Shown: positions 6,493-7,554 of the stretch, piece after piece
Numbering within the stretch: position 1 is the first letter of the stretch
How the letters are laid out: each line of letters opens with the position of its first letter
Origin: Actinomycetota bacterium
Lineage (GTDB): Bacteria; Actinomycetota; Actinomycetes; Actinomycetales; Angustibacteraceae
Direction: 5' to 3'
Assembly: GCA_014377795.1 (NCBI GenBank)
Contig: JACMOY010000123.1
Coordinates: forward strand, 1-7,554
DNA length: 7,554 bases
The notes under the pieces: generated by a model
Told to the model about the DNA's origin: nothing
What the model saw: the letters and a program-made list of their open reading frames with translations, nothing else
Databases searched by the model: none
Made by a program: the position numbers and the translations under genes

Positions 6493-7554
<1,062 letters not shown>

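Overview
The window comes from a high-GC genome with strong G/C bias at third codon positions, frequent GTG starts and tightly packed genes. The protein families point to an actinobacterium (Actinomycetota): a LeuA very close to the mycobacterial type, a long UppS with a proline-rich N-terminus, a Zur/FurB-type regulator and a probable DUF6703 membrane protein. I cannot place it to family or genus from sequence alone. Ten genes are present. Eight are complete, and leuA (5' end missing) and glyS (3' end missing) are cut by the window edges.

Layout: the plus strand opens with the last ~299 codons of leuA (leucine synthesis). It is followed by recO (recombinational repair) and uppS (cis-prenyl transferase for cell-wall lipid carrier), which overlap by 4 bp. 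The strand then switches. The next block runs right to left: a small membrane protein gene (5990-5685), then the zinc-uptake operon znuA (5642-4692), znuC (4695-3892), znuB (3892-2924) and its regulator zur (2892-2488). zur converges on uppS with only 3 bp between the two stop codons. At the right end the plus strand resumes with a small ABM-domain protein gene (6087-6419) and the first 354 codons of glyS (6493 to the edge).

How it works together: ZnuA (lipoprotein zinc receptor), ZnuC (ATPase) and ZnuB (permease) form an ABC importer. Zur represses it when zinc is sufficient. A near-ideal operator, TGAGAATCATTATCA at 5642-5656, lies over the -10 box and start codon of znuA. The promoter reads TTGACC-17 bp-GATAAT-7 bp-ATG, so the znuA mRNA is probably leaderless. 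Because zur is the last gene of the operon, the regulator probably controls its own supply.

No new system is visible: this is a conserved actinobacterial neighbourhood, and as I recall it a glyS-znuACB-zur-uppS order also exists in Streptomyces. The points worth a second look are local. They are stacked palindromes in the znuA promoter, a histidine-rich tail moved from the expected ZnuA loop to ZnuB (and a smaller one in ZnuC), a CxxH in place of the usual second CxxC in Zur, and a 15-bp tandem repeat that duplicates the znuB stop region and gives zur several in-frame starts.
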